Positions 31,803 through 42,596 of a stretch of DNA of 64,000 bases are shown piece after piece. A program made the translations under genes and the position numbers. The notes beneath the pieces are model-generated. The model searched no databases. It was not told the DNA's origin and was given only the letters and a program-made list of their open reading frames with translations. Every line of letters begins with the position of its first letter. Position 1 is the first letter of the stretch. Origin of the DNA: Ryuthela nishihirai (Eukaryota; Arthropoda; Arachnida; Araneae; Heptathelidae); the NCBI GenBank assembly GCA_038380435.1, contig JAWZYU010000027.1:5887156-5951155 (forward strand), read 5' to 3'.

Positions 31803-34144
31803 CTCCACTTTTCAGTGCAGAAATTACTAGTAATGTATAGTAAAATAATGGTTTCAGGTGATGATGAATGGTGGATATTCTAACATTTCCTAGTGCGTAA
31901 TAGAGCGCATTATATTGAAATTGGCAGTTTAATATTTGTTTCAAAACATGGTCTGTTTTTACTTAAAGCAAGTACCACAGCCAACAATCGCAATTTTATG
32001 GTTACTCAACTACGATTAGTTGTATCAAAGTACTTGATTGGTTGTAACGAGAGCCTGTTCAATCCCAGGGCACTTTAGGGGGCTAATAAGAGTAATAATG
32101 GGGGGGGGGGAGTGCTTAAGCATATTTCATGTACTTCTCAAGAATTTTTAAAGACCTCTAAAACGGAGGAAAAAATGTCATATTGCACTAGAATTCCAGT
32201 CTCTTGGACCCCACACTTTATTTCTTTCCTGATCGAAAGAGTCAGTTTCGCCCGTTCCTTCTATTTTTTTAATTCGCTAATCCTGTTTATAGCTATATGT
32301 TTTTTGTTTTTTTTTCGAAATAGCGTAGAATCTATTTATAATATTTAAAAACAGAAAAAAAAATTGAAACAAGGCACAATAACACTTTGGGAAAAATAAT
32401 AAATGTTATATAAAGTTGATAGTTTAGTGGGAAGAATTTGGTTGAAACACAAAAAAGTATTGAGCCACATGTGTGTTTTGCTATCATTATAATATGGTAT
32501 AAAAACACCATTTGTTACTTAACCATGTTCATCAATGTATTATGAGCACTGTATCAAGCAAAGGCAAAAATATGCGTACTATATTCCTCAGAATGAAATT
32601 AATCTTTAAACAGTTTTAACGCCAATGTCGCAAATCACAACAGAAATAGAAATGGAAGTCTAGTCGCAGAAACTTTGCTCCAATATACTCTGAAAGTGAG
32701 TTATATCGATCCCTTCCCTTTTAATGCACTTTCAATAACTAGATTAATCCTATCCGGAATGTTTCATTTAAACATTTTGTCTTGAAAAAATATTTTTCAG
32801 CTTCATATGTCTCTAGTACACAGATTTAAGAAACTGAGTGCGAAGAGGTAAACAATTGCTGAAACTGAATGAAAGATGAAAATTGTAAACGAGAAGCAAT
32901 TAGATTTCCAAAACTGCTATTCAAGTGACCTGTAATGTAAAAGGGAAAAGTATCGTATTGGTACAAAACTTTTAAATATATTTTCTGGATTTAATTATGT
33001 TGTGATAAGTTCAATCACAAAATACACAGTTAAACCGCACAGAGCTTAAAATTGATACTTTGGCTGTAAAAATAAAAATTGAAACGTTTCCAAAAATTTC
33101 CATCAAAGTTTCAGAAACGACTCAATTAACGAATCCTTTCGGTTTCATCTGTTCCAGTCAGCATCCCTAAATCATTTCTAATTTTGTTGCTCCACGCCGA
33201 GAGATTAAGAACCAATTAAAGAACGTTCTTTAATGAAGAGTTGAAGGATTTTGCTTGTGGATTTTATTTATGGCTCTGTTTATATTCAGTATGCAATTTA
33301 AAAGAATTTATTTCTTCCTTTACTAAATTGTGAACACTAGACGAATCAATGATAACGAGGTTGAAATCTCTTTTTGATGAAAATAACCTTAAAGATGTTT
33401 TTTTACTGTTCATCTGGATGTTAAAAAACTTGAAAACAATTTCATCACTATTGTTATTAATGGGGTCAATGGAACAAAAAAAAATTGTTTTCGCCAATTT
33501 AGATAAACAATTTCGAGTTCCTGCAAGGCTCTTATTTCTTTACCAAAGTCAACTAGTAGCACTTACTAAGACTGAACATTGAACAAAATTCATATGAGGC
33601 ATATATCAATATCATATAAATTCAGTTTTCAACAATTTAATATATATATATTGATTTAAATGTGATAAACACAACAACTAGTGTGATTGTCGCGTTTAGC
33701 TTCGTCAAATGTCGTTGTCATTTCAGTTCAAAGCGGAGGTTGATATAATTCCCCTGGACAGCAACCACAAATACCTAACTCAACACTGTCGGAATAACTG
33801 ATGGATTAAGAATGGAATAGGAACATCAATAGCAAGTACGCTATCTGATGTCAGTATGCTTAAATTCCTAGTGACGACCCGGATCTAGGAAACAATAAAG
33901 GGTAAAGAGTCAAGAAACTCAACGGAACGAAAGAGTAAAAGAGAGAGAGTCTAGATGGATTTCCATTACACCAGGACATCTCCCCCTTCATTTTACAGGA
34001 CTTCAAAATTTTCTGGAAAAATGAATGAAATATGCATAAGTTTAATCATATTTTCCCTTTAATACCTTACTAGTATTCTCAGGGAGGGAGGGCATGGGGC
34101 ATACCCTCCCACTTCAGAAGCATATAAATATTAGAACGTTCGGT
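31803..34144. other. Unassigned AT-rich sequence
   Basis: A run of G at 32101-32110 and overlapping short open frames on both strands at 33264-33582, which I do not recognise. No clear repeat family. Confidence 0.5.
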
Positions 34145-34259
34145 TATGTAACGAATAATTATATTTAATAAATAAATATGAATATGATGTATAATTATAA
34201 TAATAAATATATATGTCATATTCATATTTATTTATTAAATATAATTATTCGTTACATAA
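34145..34259. repeat. AT-rich inverted repeat, about 43-bp arms
   Basis: The left arm begins 'ttatgtaacgaataattata' and the right arm is its reverse complement ending at 34259, with a short AT spacer. It leads into 34260-34533, where 'ttaattgtgaatttttac' and 'attaattatggaacta' recur and (TA)n tracts form further palindromes. Confidence 0.8.
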
Positions 34260-34535
34260 TATAATATTAATAATAATGGTTAATTGTGAATTTTTACTCA
34301 TTAATTATGGAACTATGAATATGATTAATTATGAATTTATAATTATATAATTATAAATAACATAAATATATATATATGATTAATTATATAATAAATAATA
34401 TATATATATATATATATAATATTATATTTATTATATAATTAATAATATAATATGTATATAATACATATTATATAAATAATAAATAAATATGATTAATTGT
34501 GAATTTTTACAATTAATTATGGAACTAACTATATA

Positions 34536-35260
34536 CACTGCTCAAAGTGGAAATAGCAGCACCAGGAAGAAATGGAAGTACAGATATGTAAATCGCAGAA
34601 GTCAATCGGACATCGGAGATATGCAAATAATGGAAGTTCCACAGCGAATGGACACGTGATACCCAGCCGAGCCTTGGATAAATAACGGGATAATAACCAT
34701 ATTATGACTGGCAGTAAGGTTAGAATGAATGCTACGAAAATGTTCGGAACATGCCTTGGAGACTCCGGCTTGACCCTTATGCACAACTGTCGCCTTCTGA
34801 GAGAGAAGGAATGGTCGATATGCGACAGCTCGGACTGAGCCTTCGAGCGATCGCTGCACGCATGGGGCACAATGTCAGTACAGTGCAATGGTGTATCTCA
34901 CGTAACATCACGGAGCATCAAATGACACGAAGCACATTGCACCACAGAACGTAAAGATCCGATGCTCCACAGGAGGGTCATTCGCGACCTTTTCATCACA
35001 GCAACTGTGCTGCAGAGCGATTTGCCGACCACATACCATGGTCTCCAAGTAAATCATTAGATAACGTTTGAATGACGCAGAAATGAGGGCGAGACTTCCA
35101 GTCTGGCATCTGCCATTGCAGCAACATCACCGGTTATTCAATGTCCACTGGTACAGCGCCACCTGGAAAGAAGGCCAAGGCGCTTGTACAATGACGTCAC
35201 AGAAGCAGATCGCGAGGCTGACAAGAAAGACAGACCACGACACTGCGGCGATCCTCGGAA
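34536..35260 (+). pseudogene. Tc1-like transposon, 5' part only
   Basis: Starts 'cactgctcaaagtggaaata' after TA (34534-34535), a typical Tc1 end. The frame at 34751-34954 encodes the N-terminal DNA-binding domain: LSPSEREGMVDMRQLGLSLR, then RAIAARMGHNVSTVQW (paired-like HTH). Later codons decay and the catalytic domain and right terminus are not found. The right boundary is approximate. Confidence 0.78.
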
Positions 35261-35785
35261 GTCACGTGATCAACTTTGTCCAGTATCTGCAAACGCCACT
35301 ATACCCATTAGCACAGAACTTTGCATTTGCATTTTTATTTCGTTTTATTACATTTTTGTTTCGACATTAAAATCACATGAAAATAAACTTCCTTGTGCAG
35401 AATAAATAACGGCTATATTCTTTTTCAACATTTTTTTTATGTTTTATAGAAGCGAATTAGCTTTGATAATTAATCTAAAACCTTATGCTGAAATGCATAG
35501 GAAACCTAAATCCTAAATTATAATTTTTTTTCATCATTCCACTGGTTTTCATTTACTTGTCGGTTTCCGTTTTCTTAATAATTACTTATTGATTACCTAC
35601 TTTTTTTTAACCTTTTGGGAAAAAAAATTCCCCTCCAAGTTTGTCTTGCCAACTTGAAAAAAAAATATCCCAACCGACACCAATGCAATAATCCAAAAAA
35701 AAAAAAAAATTTTTTTTTTCACCACAGGAATACAAACTTCCCATGGCTGGAAAATTAATTGAAAAATGCAATGCAGCCTTACAAT
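35261..35785. other. Unassigned AT-rich sequence
   Basis: Poly-A/poly-T tracts near 35697-35720. No gene or family recognised. Confidence 0.5.
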
Positions 35786-36214
35786 TACATTATCATCATC
35801 ATCATCATCCTCAAGCAGCCATGGGCTACGGAGGTTCAACCAGACCGTGCAATTTAGTTCTCCAAGCAAGTCTATCCTGAGCTACATCTACTGCATCTGG
35901 CCACTGCACACCAATTTTAACAAGGTCCTGTTTGACATTGTCTGCCCACCGCATCCTAGGTCTCCCCTTCTTTCTGAGGCCTTTAGGCACACTGTTCATA
36001 ACCCTATTCGCCAATCTATAATTATTCATACGGGCAACATGGCCAAACCAACGGAGTCTCTCTCTGCACAATATGCTGCTTAAAGGAGGTTGCAAACTCA
36101 TTTGCCTAACCTCATCATTAGTTACAAAGTTGAACCACCTAATGCCCAAGATACTGCGTCAGCATCTGGGATCAAAAGCATCTAGTTTCCTGTTATCTTG
36201 TTTATAGTGAAAAT
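35786..36214 (-). mobile_element. RTE-like LINE 3' fragment (L4)
   Basis: The minus strand reads GIRWFNFVTNDEVRQ, RLRWFGHVARMNNYRLANRV, then RPRMRWADNVKQDLV and RLAWRTKLHGLVEPP, the C-terminal tail of the same LINE as L1, L2 and L5. A GAT/TCA microsatellite at 35786-35812 is its 3' tail. Severely 5'-truncated, as is usual for LINE insertions. Confidence 0.9.
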
Positions 36215-37439
36215 TAAAACCAGCAACACTATAATTAATTTAATTCAAACCGATCGGGACTAGAACGAGAAAACAGGACTAGTATATGAAATACTAGTAC
36301 ATGAAAACACCGACAAAAAACTATAAACCTTACTATGACGAAACGAAAAGAATCTGCTGAACTAGGATAAAAGAACACGAAAGAGATTTTTAAAAATCCT
36401 TTTCTTGCTACAAAAATAATAAATTTGACCCTTAACTTGACGGTTAAATAAAACAAACTACTTCATTGGCATGAGTGGTCCCACAATTTGATCTCACCAA
36501 AATAGAGGAATGACCAAACAATTGGATCTCATCAAAATTATTTTTACTCCGACTAAATTTCAATTGGATCTCGCTGAACAACTGGTGATATACCAAAATA
36601 GAGAAGCGTGCTGCAACGAAGAAATTTACCACCAACCCGACCCATGGAAACTGCTCCTGGATCAGCTAAACACTGCTAAAACATGCACACCCCCTACCCG
36701 AGAGGCACATGGGCAGGACCACGAAACCGCAACAGCGCCACTCCCCCCAAACCATACGGAACAGCCGCACAACAACAACTCACACGCATAACAATCTCCG
36801 AAGTAGAACCAAGGAGGGTCTAGGGAGAAGAGAGCTGTGCGACTGGAGCGCCCTCTAAACATGGCAGATTGGTGCATCACAGTGATGAAGCCTCCTTCGA
36901 AACCGATAAGGGCATGGTGCCTGTGTCATTCATCTTGTTGAATTGTATTTTTATTTTTCCTCTACATCCCTTGCAAAATAGGCTTAGCTAGCAAGATGAA
37001 ATCGGATTGAGAGTAGTTAAATATTAAGCAATTTCAAAGATGAAATAGTATAGTTAGTAAAGTTAATGGAAATCAATATTATTTTTTCTTCGTACTAGCT
37101 TTACCAGAGTTATAGCAATATTTTTTGTTTTGCTGCAATGCAAAAACCCAATACGAAAAACAAAAAAAAAACCCTGTTTAAGGTTCATATTAAAATGCCT
37201 TTTTTAAAATTCATGAACACCAGTAAAATTACTTCTTTTAATTTTTATTTTAAATTAGTTTTAGTTTATATATATATATTCATATTTCAGTTGATTTTTC
37301 TGTTCAAATTTTTTTTTATTTTTTTTTTCAAATAATAAACAAGGACAAACAATAAAAATCATTTTTTCAATAAACATATTTATTTAAATTCAGTATCAAA
37401 ATACAAACCACAATAATCTCTCAATGTCTGTATCTTATA
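36215..37439. other. Unassigned sequence with one small open frame
   Basis: A 93-codon plus-strand frame (36510-36791) encodes a hydrophilic protein with a Pro/His/Asn-rich C-terminus. It resembles nothing I know and may be random or an old ORF1. The rest is AT-rich. Confidence 0.4.
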
Positions 37440-37441
37440 TA

Positions 37442-38936
37442 CAGGGTGATTCAGAATTCATCATCAATATTTAGTGGGGAGGAAGGGAATAAGAAAAGAA
37501 AGAGATTTCACATAGGAAAGTACGGGGGCAGACGAACGCATGGTGGTGTAGAGGGCGCTGTGTGTACACACCTCTCATACAGAAGCACAGCTGTTTGACG
37601 CGTGCAGTCAGTTGTCATTCGACAAGGTGAATTTGCAGAAGTAACATGAACCAGTATACGTGGAATGAATGTGCAGATATGCATGTAACTTACGGTGCGG
37701 CAGGAGAAAGATGTCTTCGAGCCAGGCAATTGTATGCAGCGCGCTTCCCAAACCGCCGTGTGCCACAGCATCAAATGTTTTCACGTATTCATCGCCAACT
37801 GCGTGAAACAGGATCGTTTGCTGCTAGTAATGTTAATCGAGGGAGGCGCAGATTGGCACGGACAGTAGCAGTAGAGGAAAGCTGTCCTACAGGAAATCGA
37901 GGAACAACCTGGTGCTAGCACACAAGGTATGGCTAGGCAGTTTGGAATTTCGCAAGCAACAGCGTGGCGGATATTACACGATGAAGGGTTACATCCGTTT
38001 CATCTGCAAAGAGTGCAATTATTGGCAGCAGACGACCATCCCAAGCGTGTTATTTTTTGTCAGTGGTTCATGCAGAGAACAGCCGTTGATCCCAATTTCC
38101 CAACTTATGTTCTTTTCACCGATGAGGCGTTGTTCACTCGAGAGGGTGTCTTCAACACACACAATTGGCATGTGTGGACTCATCAGAACCCACACGGTAC
38201 AAGACCTGGAGCTGCGCAACAACGTTTTGCTGTCAATGTGTGGACTGGGATTGTCGGTGACTGTTTGTTGGGCCCGTATTTACTACCATCCCGTTTGGAC
38301 AGTGCCAAGTATCTAACATTTCTTCAGACTGTGTTACCGGATCTTCTGAACGAGGTTCCTGATGGTAGTCTCCGGCGAATGTGGTTCCAGCATGACGGCG
38401 CTCCTGCACATTTCGCAAATGCTGTGCGTGCTTACCTACGCAGACAGTTTGGTGGTCAATGGATTGGCCGCGGTGGACCGGTTTCTTGGCCACCACGTTC
38501 ACCGGATTTATCTCCAATCGATTTCTTTGTATGGGGTGCTATGAAAAACATGGTGTACGAGACCCCTGTTGATAGTGCTATGGATCTTGTAGCACGCATA
38601 TCAGTTGCTGCCTCAAACATCCGGGAAATGCCAGGCATCTTCCACAGGGTCCGGCTGTCCATGCAACGCCGTTGTGAGTCATGCATTCTAGCACATGGTC
38701 GGCAGTTCGAGCACCTCTTGTAAGTCTGTACAACCAATGCAAAGAAATGTTACATGTAAGATAATAAATGTTTTTTCCTTACCACTTCCTTCTTATGTGT
38801 TCTTTCCATCATTGAACTGGGGTCATTTTGCCCTACTACATGGCATATGCGCCCATGCTTTCCTATGTGAAATCTCCTTCGTTTCTTATTACCTACCTCC
38901 CTATCAAATATTGATGATGAATTCTGAATCACCCTG
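37442..38936 (+). mobile_element. DD41D mariner-like transposon, nearly intact
   Basis: Terminal inverted repeats of about 85 bp start 'cagggtgattcagaattcat' and are flanked by TA (37440-37441, 38937-38938). Length 1495 bp. Both ends and the complete transposase region are present, with a single frameshift. Related copies: 41327-45142 and the deletion derivative 52942-53392. Confidence 0.95.
37646..38723 (+). pseudogene. DD41D transposase with one frameshift
   Basis: The start MNQYTWNECADMHVTYGAAG matches related copies. An N-terminal HTH region is followed by a one-base insertion in the run at 37878-37880, which moves the frame. The rest (to 38723) reads through QFGISQATAWRILHDEG (second HTH), VLFTDEALF (D1), FQHDGAPAH (D2) and SPDLSPIDFFVWG (D3), with 41 residues between D2 and D3. 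It ends RQFEHLL-stop. All three catalytic Asp are kept, so only the frameshift appears to disable it. Total about 355 residues, normal for the superfamily. Confidence 0.93.
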
Positions 38937-38938
38937 TA

Positions 38939-39989
38939 TAGACTTGAGTACTCTGTACGTAAAAATAAATATTGCATAATTTCTAAATTCGGAAATTAAC
39001 TGTAATTCAAATTTTTTTGCTCAATCCTACAAACAAATAATTTTCTGTTTTAGAGCATGATTGAGTCAACATCAAAATAGAGCACATATGTAATACAAAG
39101 GATATATCTTAAAAGTAAAACAAATTAATCCACATATTAAATTACACTTTCTAACAATATTACTGCATTATACAGTGCAATTTTATTAATTTTCTACATC
39201 ACAAGACTGGGTAATAGCCAAAAAATTTAATATTATGGTCATATACCATTTAGCAATTGTCATAAATTTCCATCCACAATCTACTATTCTTTACCATAAG
39301 AGTTTTTTACACAATACCAAAAGCAGAAAAAAAAACGTTGTTCTCACATAATGCAACATAGTAGGTGATCTTAATGCCCATAATAAAACTCATAGTAACC
39401 AAATATGTAAAGCTACATGCAATAAAGTGAACATACCACTTTACAGTTATCAGGTATCTAATAACACTCTGCACAACTCATTTCAAGTTAGAAATTTTTT
39501 TAACACAACGCCAAAGGCAGAAAAAAACATTGTTCGCACATAATGCAACATGGTAGGTGATCTAAATGCCCATAATAAAATTCATAATAACCAAATATGT
39601 AAAGCTACATGCAATAAATTGAACATGCCACTTTACAGTTATCATGTATCTAATAACACTGCACAACTCATTTCAATTCATAATAACTTTAAATATTAAG
39701 TTACATTCAATTAAATATTCCTTAAACATTATTAATACATTCCTTAAACTCTAATTATATGAAACTCATTGTAAAAAGTGGGATCAATTTTTAATTCAGA
39801 ATACGATTTTGTTGCATATATTTAGAGTGCAGTTTATAAGATGCCAATGGCAGTTTGAATTATGTAGAAACACATATATTATACTATTTCAAATAGTAGT
39901 ATCACAATTTAAGATATGTAATTTCAAAACTGAAAAACAATTATAAGGCATAGAAAATCAGTTGAGTTTGGACATTTTCTTGTTAGCTC
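38939..39989. other. Unassigned AT-rich sequence with a 192-bp tandem duplication
   Basis: Apart from the duplication at 39302-39685, nothing recognisable. Confidence 0.5.
39302..39685. repeat. 192-bp tandem duplication, two copies
   Basis: Landmarks repeat 192 bp apart: 'ataatgcaacat' near 39349 and 39541, 'gtaaagctacatgcaataaa' near 39407 and 39599. The copies differ at scattered positions, so the event is not recent. Confidence 0.88.
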
Positions 39990-41044
39990 TCTTTCAATTT
40001 TTTACACCTTTTGATATTTCTTTAGTTTTGTAATAGAGCATTAACTGCACATAAGATGATACTATGTAATCCCATACCCCAAGTTCATGCAAACCACAGG
40101 AAAGGCTTTCATGTTCTGTTTCCTTGAGTTGAGATAATAATTTAGTGTCCACGTGTTGTTTATAACATATAGTTTAAAACAGTGAAAAATATTTCTCACC
40201 CATGATGCAAACTATCCTTGCTAATGCTTCTGAAGGATAAGTTAACCCTTCTTTTACATCATCAAACTCCTAAAAATATAAAAACATGGAGTTTTCAGTT
40301 AAGGTTTTGTCACCAAGTAGTAATTGATGCAATTAAACCATTGCAATTAAACCTTGCATATGTTCGTTTTGCAACATATCCCGCTACATGCGCAGCAACA
40401 TTTGCTTTTACAGGATCAGAAGTGTCATTACCCCCTGCATGAAGTAGAACATCTACTTCTGACTCTTGTAAATCCTCAATAGGTGAAGACTCACTACTAC
40501 TACTGACTGTAAGCACTTGCTTTGAAATTAAAACTGTGTCATTGTCTGGTTCACAGTTTGCTTTCCCACAAGTGTTTATAATATTTTGTGCCATTATCAT
40601 CTTTATTCTATGTTGGAAGTCATATACAGTAGGATGATCATTACTACCACCTCTGCGCCTAACAACAGAGAACAAATTTTCTAGTGCATCTTGAGTAAAT
40701 CTACTCATCATAAGAAAAGGTATATCTGTCAGCAAAGTTGGAATGAGTTCCAAAAATGCTGATAATGTAATTTGCCATCCCAACAGACATGGAAATGTGA
40801 TTTTCTTCCCTTGAGTTTGCACAAATTCCAAATTCTTTTGCCATAATTGAATGTGGGATGAATCTTTTGTAACAGCTGAGAGTAAAGGTCGTGTTCGATC
40901 TCTCAAAACCCGACTGTTTAAACTATCAAATAAGTCATTGATAGCTGAACAGAAGTCAGCTGTATGTGAAGCAGATGCTGGTAGAAATCCCAGTGCACTG
41001 AGACAACAGAGTGATGGAGCAACAGACTGGCAGACAGCATCATC
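39990..41044 (-). pseudogene. P-element/THAP9-type transposase, C-terminal exons
   Basis: The minus-strand open frame from 41044 to 40310 begins after 'ttgttttag', a plausible 3' splice site. It reads DLFDSLNSRVL, then SRFTQDALENLFSVVRRRGG and NDHPTVYDFQHR, signature blocks of P-element transposases, then AAHVAGYVAKRTYARF. A second segment starting at 40269 after 'tttttag' reads EFDDVKEGLTYPSEALARIV, another P-type block, before breaking near 40180. A GT donor lies at 40313-40312, but the phases do not join cleanly; a 14-bp duplication near 40330-40355 may explain this. The N-terminal THAP exons lie at 45594-47535. The catalytic core exons were not found. Confidence 0.8.
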
Positions 41045-41111
41045 CTAAAACAAAGAATGAACAATATCTATAACATATGTTTACTTCAACAACAAAAACA
41101 AGCAAGCAAAC

Positions 41112-41326
41112 ATCTAATATCAATTAGCAATGTATAATAAACATGTAATATCAACTATGCAATTTATAGCAAATGTGCAATAACCACTTAACAATGTATA
41201 ACAAACATGTAATATCAACTAAGCAATATATAGCAAATGTGTAATATCAACTTTGCAATGTATAACAAACATGTAATATCAACTTAGCAATGTATAACAA
41301 ACATGTAATATGAACTAAGCAATATA
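41112..41326. repeat. 32-bp minisatellite, left part
   Basis: Imperfect units of 'gcaatgtataacaaacatgt' plus 'aatatcaactta'. The array resumes at 45143-45240 ('agcaaacatgtaataacaac'), so the DD41D element jumped into it. Confidence 0.85.
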
Positions 41327-41521
41327 CAGGGTGATTCAAAACTTTTCGTTTAAATTTCGTGGGGAGGTAGGGAATACGTCAGGAAACCGATTTCACATAG
41401 GAAAGTATGTCCGCAAATGTACGCATGCGTATGTAGAGGATGCTGTGTGTACCCAACCAGTGTACAGCTCGCCCGACCATCCCGCTGTCATCAGTGTACG
41501 AGCTGACTTACTAGTGATAAG

Positions 41522-42596
41522 ATGAATCGTTTTACGCATCAAGAGCTAGCGGATATGCATCTCGCATATGGGGCAGCTGGCGAAAGCGGCCGCCGAGCTA
41601 GGCAAGTTTACGAAGACCGATACCCCAATAGAAGAATACTGCAGCATCAAATGTTTGCACGTGTGCATCGCAATCTGCGCGAACGTGGTTCACTGCGCAG
41701 CAACATGCAGGATACGGGGAGAAGACGACTGACGCAGACTGTCAACGTCGCAGAACAAGTCCTACAGTCCATCGAAGATAATCCGAATACACGCACACGA
41801 GCTATTGCTCAGCAGCTTGGGGTCTCTCAGTCAGCAGTGTGGCGGATACTGCACGAGGAACGTGTGCATCCTTACCATCTGCAAAGGGTGCAGTTACTGC
41901 ATCCTGACGATTATCCGAAGTGTGTGGAATTTGCACAATGGTTCATGCTGAAAGGTGCTGTGGACCCCAGTTTTCCAGCTTCTGTCCTTTTTACAGAAGA
42001 AGCTTCATTCAGTCGTGAAGGTGTGTTCAATACACACAATTCACATGTGTAGGCTTATGACAACCCGCATGGTACGAGAAGTCACGCTGCGCAACATCGT
42101 TTTGCCGTAAATGTGTGGGCTGGAATCATTGGTGACTGTTTGTTGGGACCTTACTTGCTACCGCCCCGATTGGACGGCCGGAAATACCTAATATTTCTCG
42201 AGACAGTGTTACCGACTTTTCTGGGCGCTGTTCCTGCCCATATCCGCCGAGATATGTGGTATCAACATGACGGGGCTCCAGCCCATAGCACAATTGTTGC
42301 GCGTGATTACCTGAACCGAACATTCGGAGCTCGATGGATTGGTAGAGGTGGACCGATCGCTTGGCCACCCAGGTCACCTGATTTATCGCCCATGGATTTC
42401 ATTTTGTGGGGGGCCATGAAATACCATGTGTACGAGACCCCCGTCGACAGTGAAATGGACCTTGTTGCACGAATAGTGGCCGCCGCAGGCATTGTCTGTG
42501 ATATGCCAGGCGTTTTTGAAAATGTTCGGCGGTCAATGCAACGGCGCTGTGAATCCTGTATCCGTGTAAATGGTCGCAATTTTGAGCACCTACTGT
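41522..42596 (+). pseudogene. DD41D transposase with one nonsense codon and D-to-E change
   Basis: One frame runs from MNRFTHQELADMHLAYGAAG to the end of the gene, broken only by TAG at 42050-42052 where the sister copy has Trp. HTH words: RAIAQQLGVSQSAVWRILHE. The first catalytic motif reads VLFTEEASF, with Glu (41996-41998) instead of Asp. The second (YQHDGAPAH) and third (SPDLSPMDFILWG) are intact, 41 residues apart. The last residues before the LINE are NFEHLL. Both lesions would abolish activity. Confidence 0.93.

Noticed and set aside
33264..33582. Overlapping frames on both strands as a small gene
   Set aside because: The frames mirror each other on opposite strands in low-complexity AT-rich DNA with no recognised domain.
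34380..34480. Origin of replication or centromere-like AT palindromes
   Set aside because: Only (TA)n-rich low complexity; nothing specific to an origin can be read.
36510..36791. 93-codon frame as a host gene or gag
   Set aside because: No motif, no upstream signals and no partner ORF; kept only as an unidentified frame.
40851..41048. Plus-strand frame opposite the P-type exon
   Set aside because: A shadow of the minus-strand frame, which carries the conserved P-element blocks.
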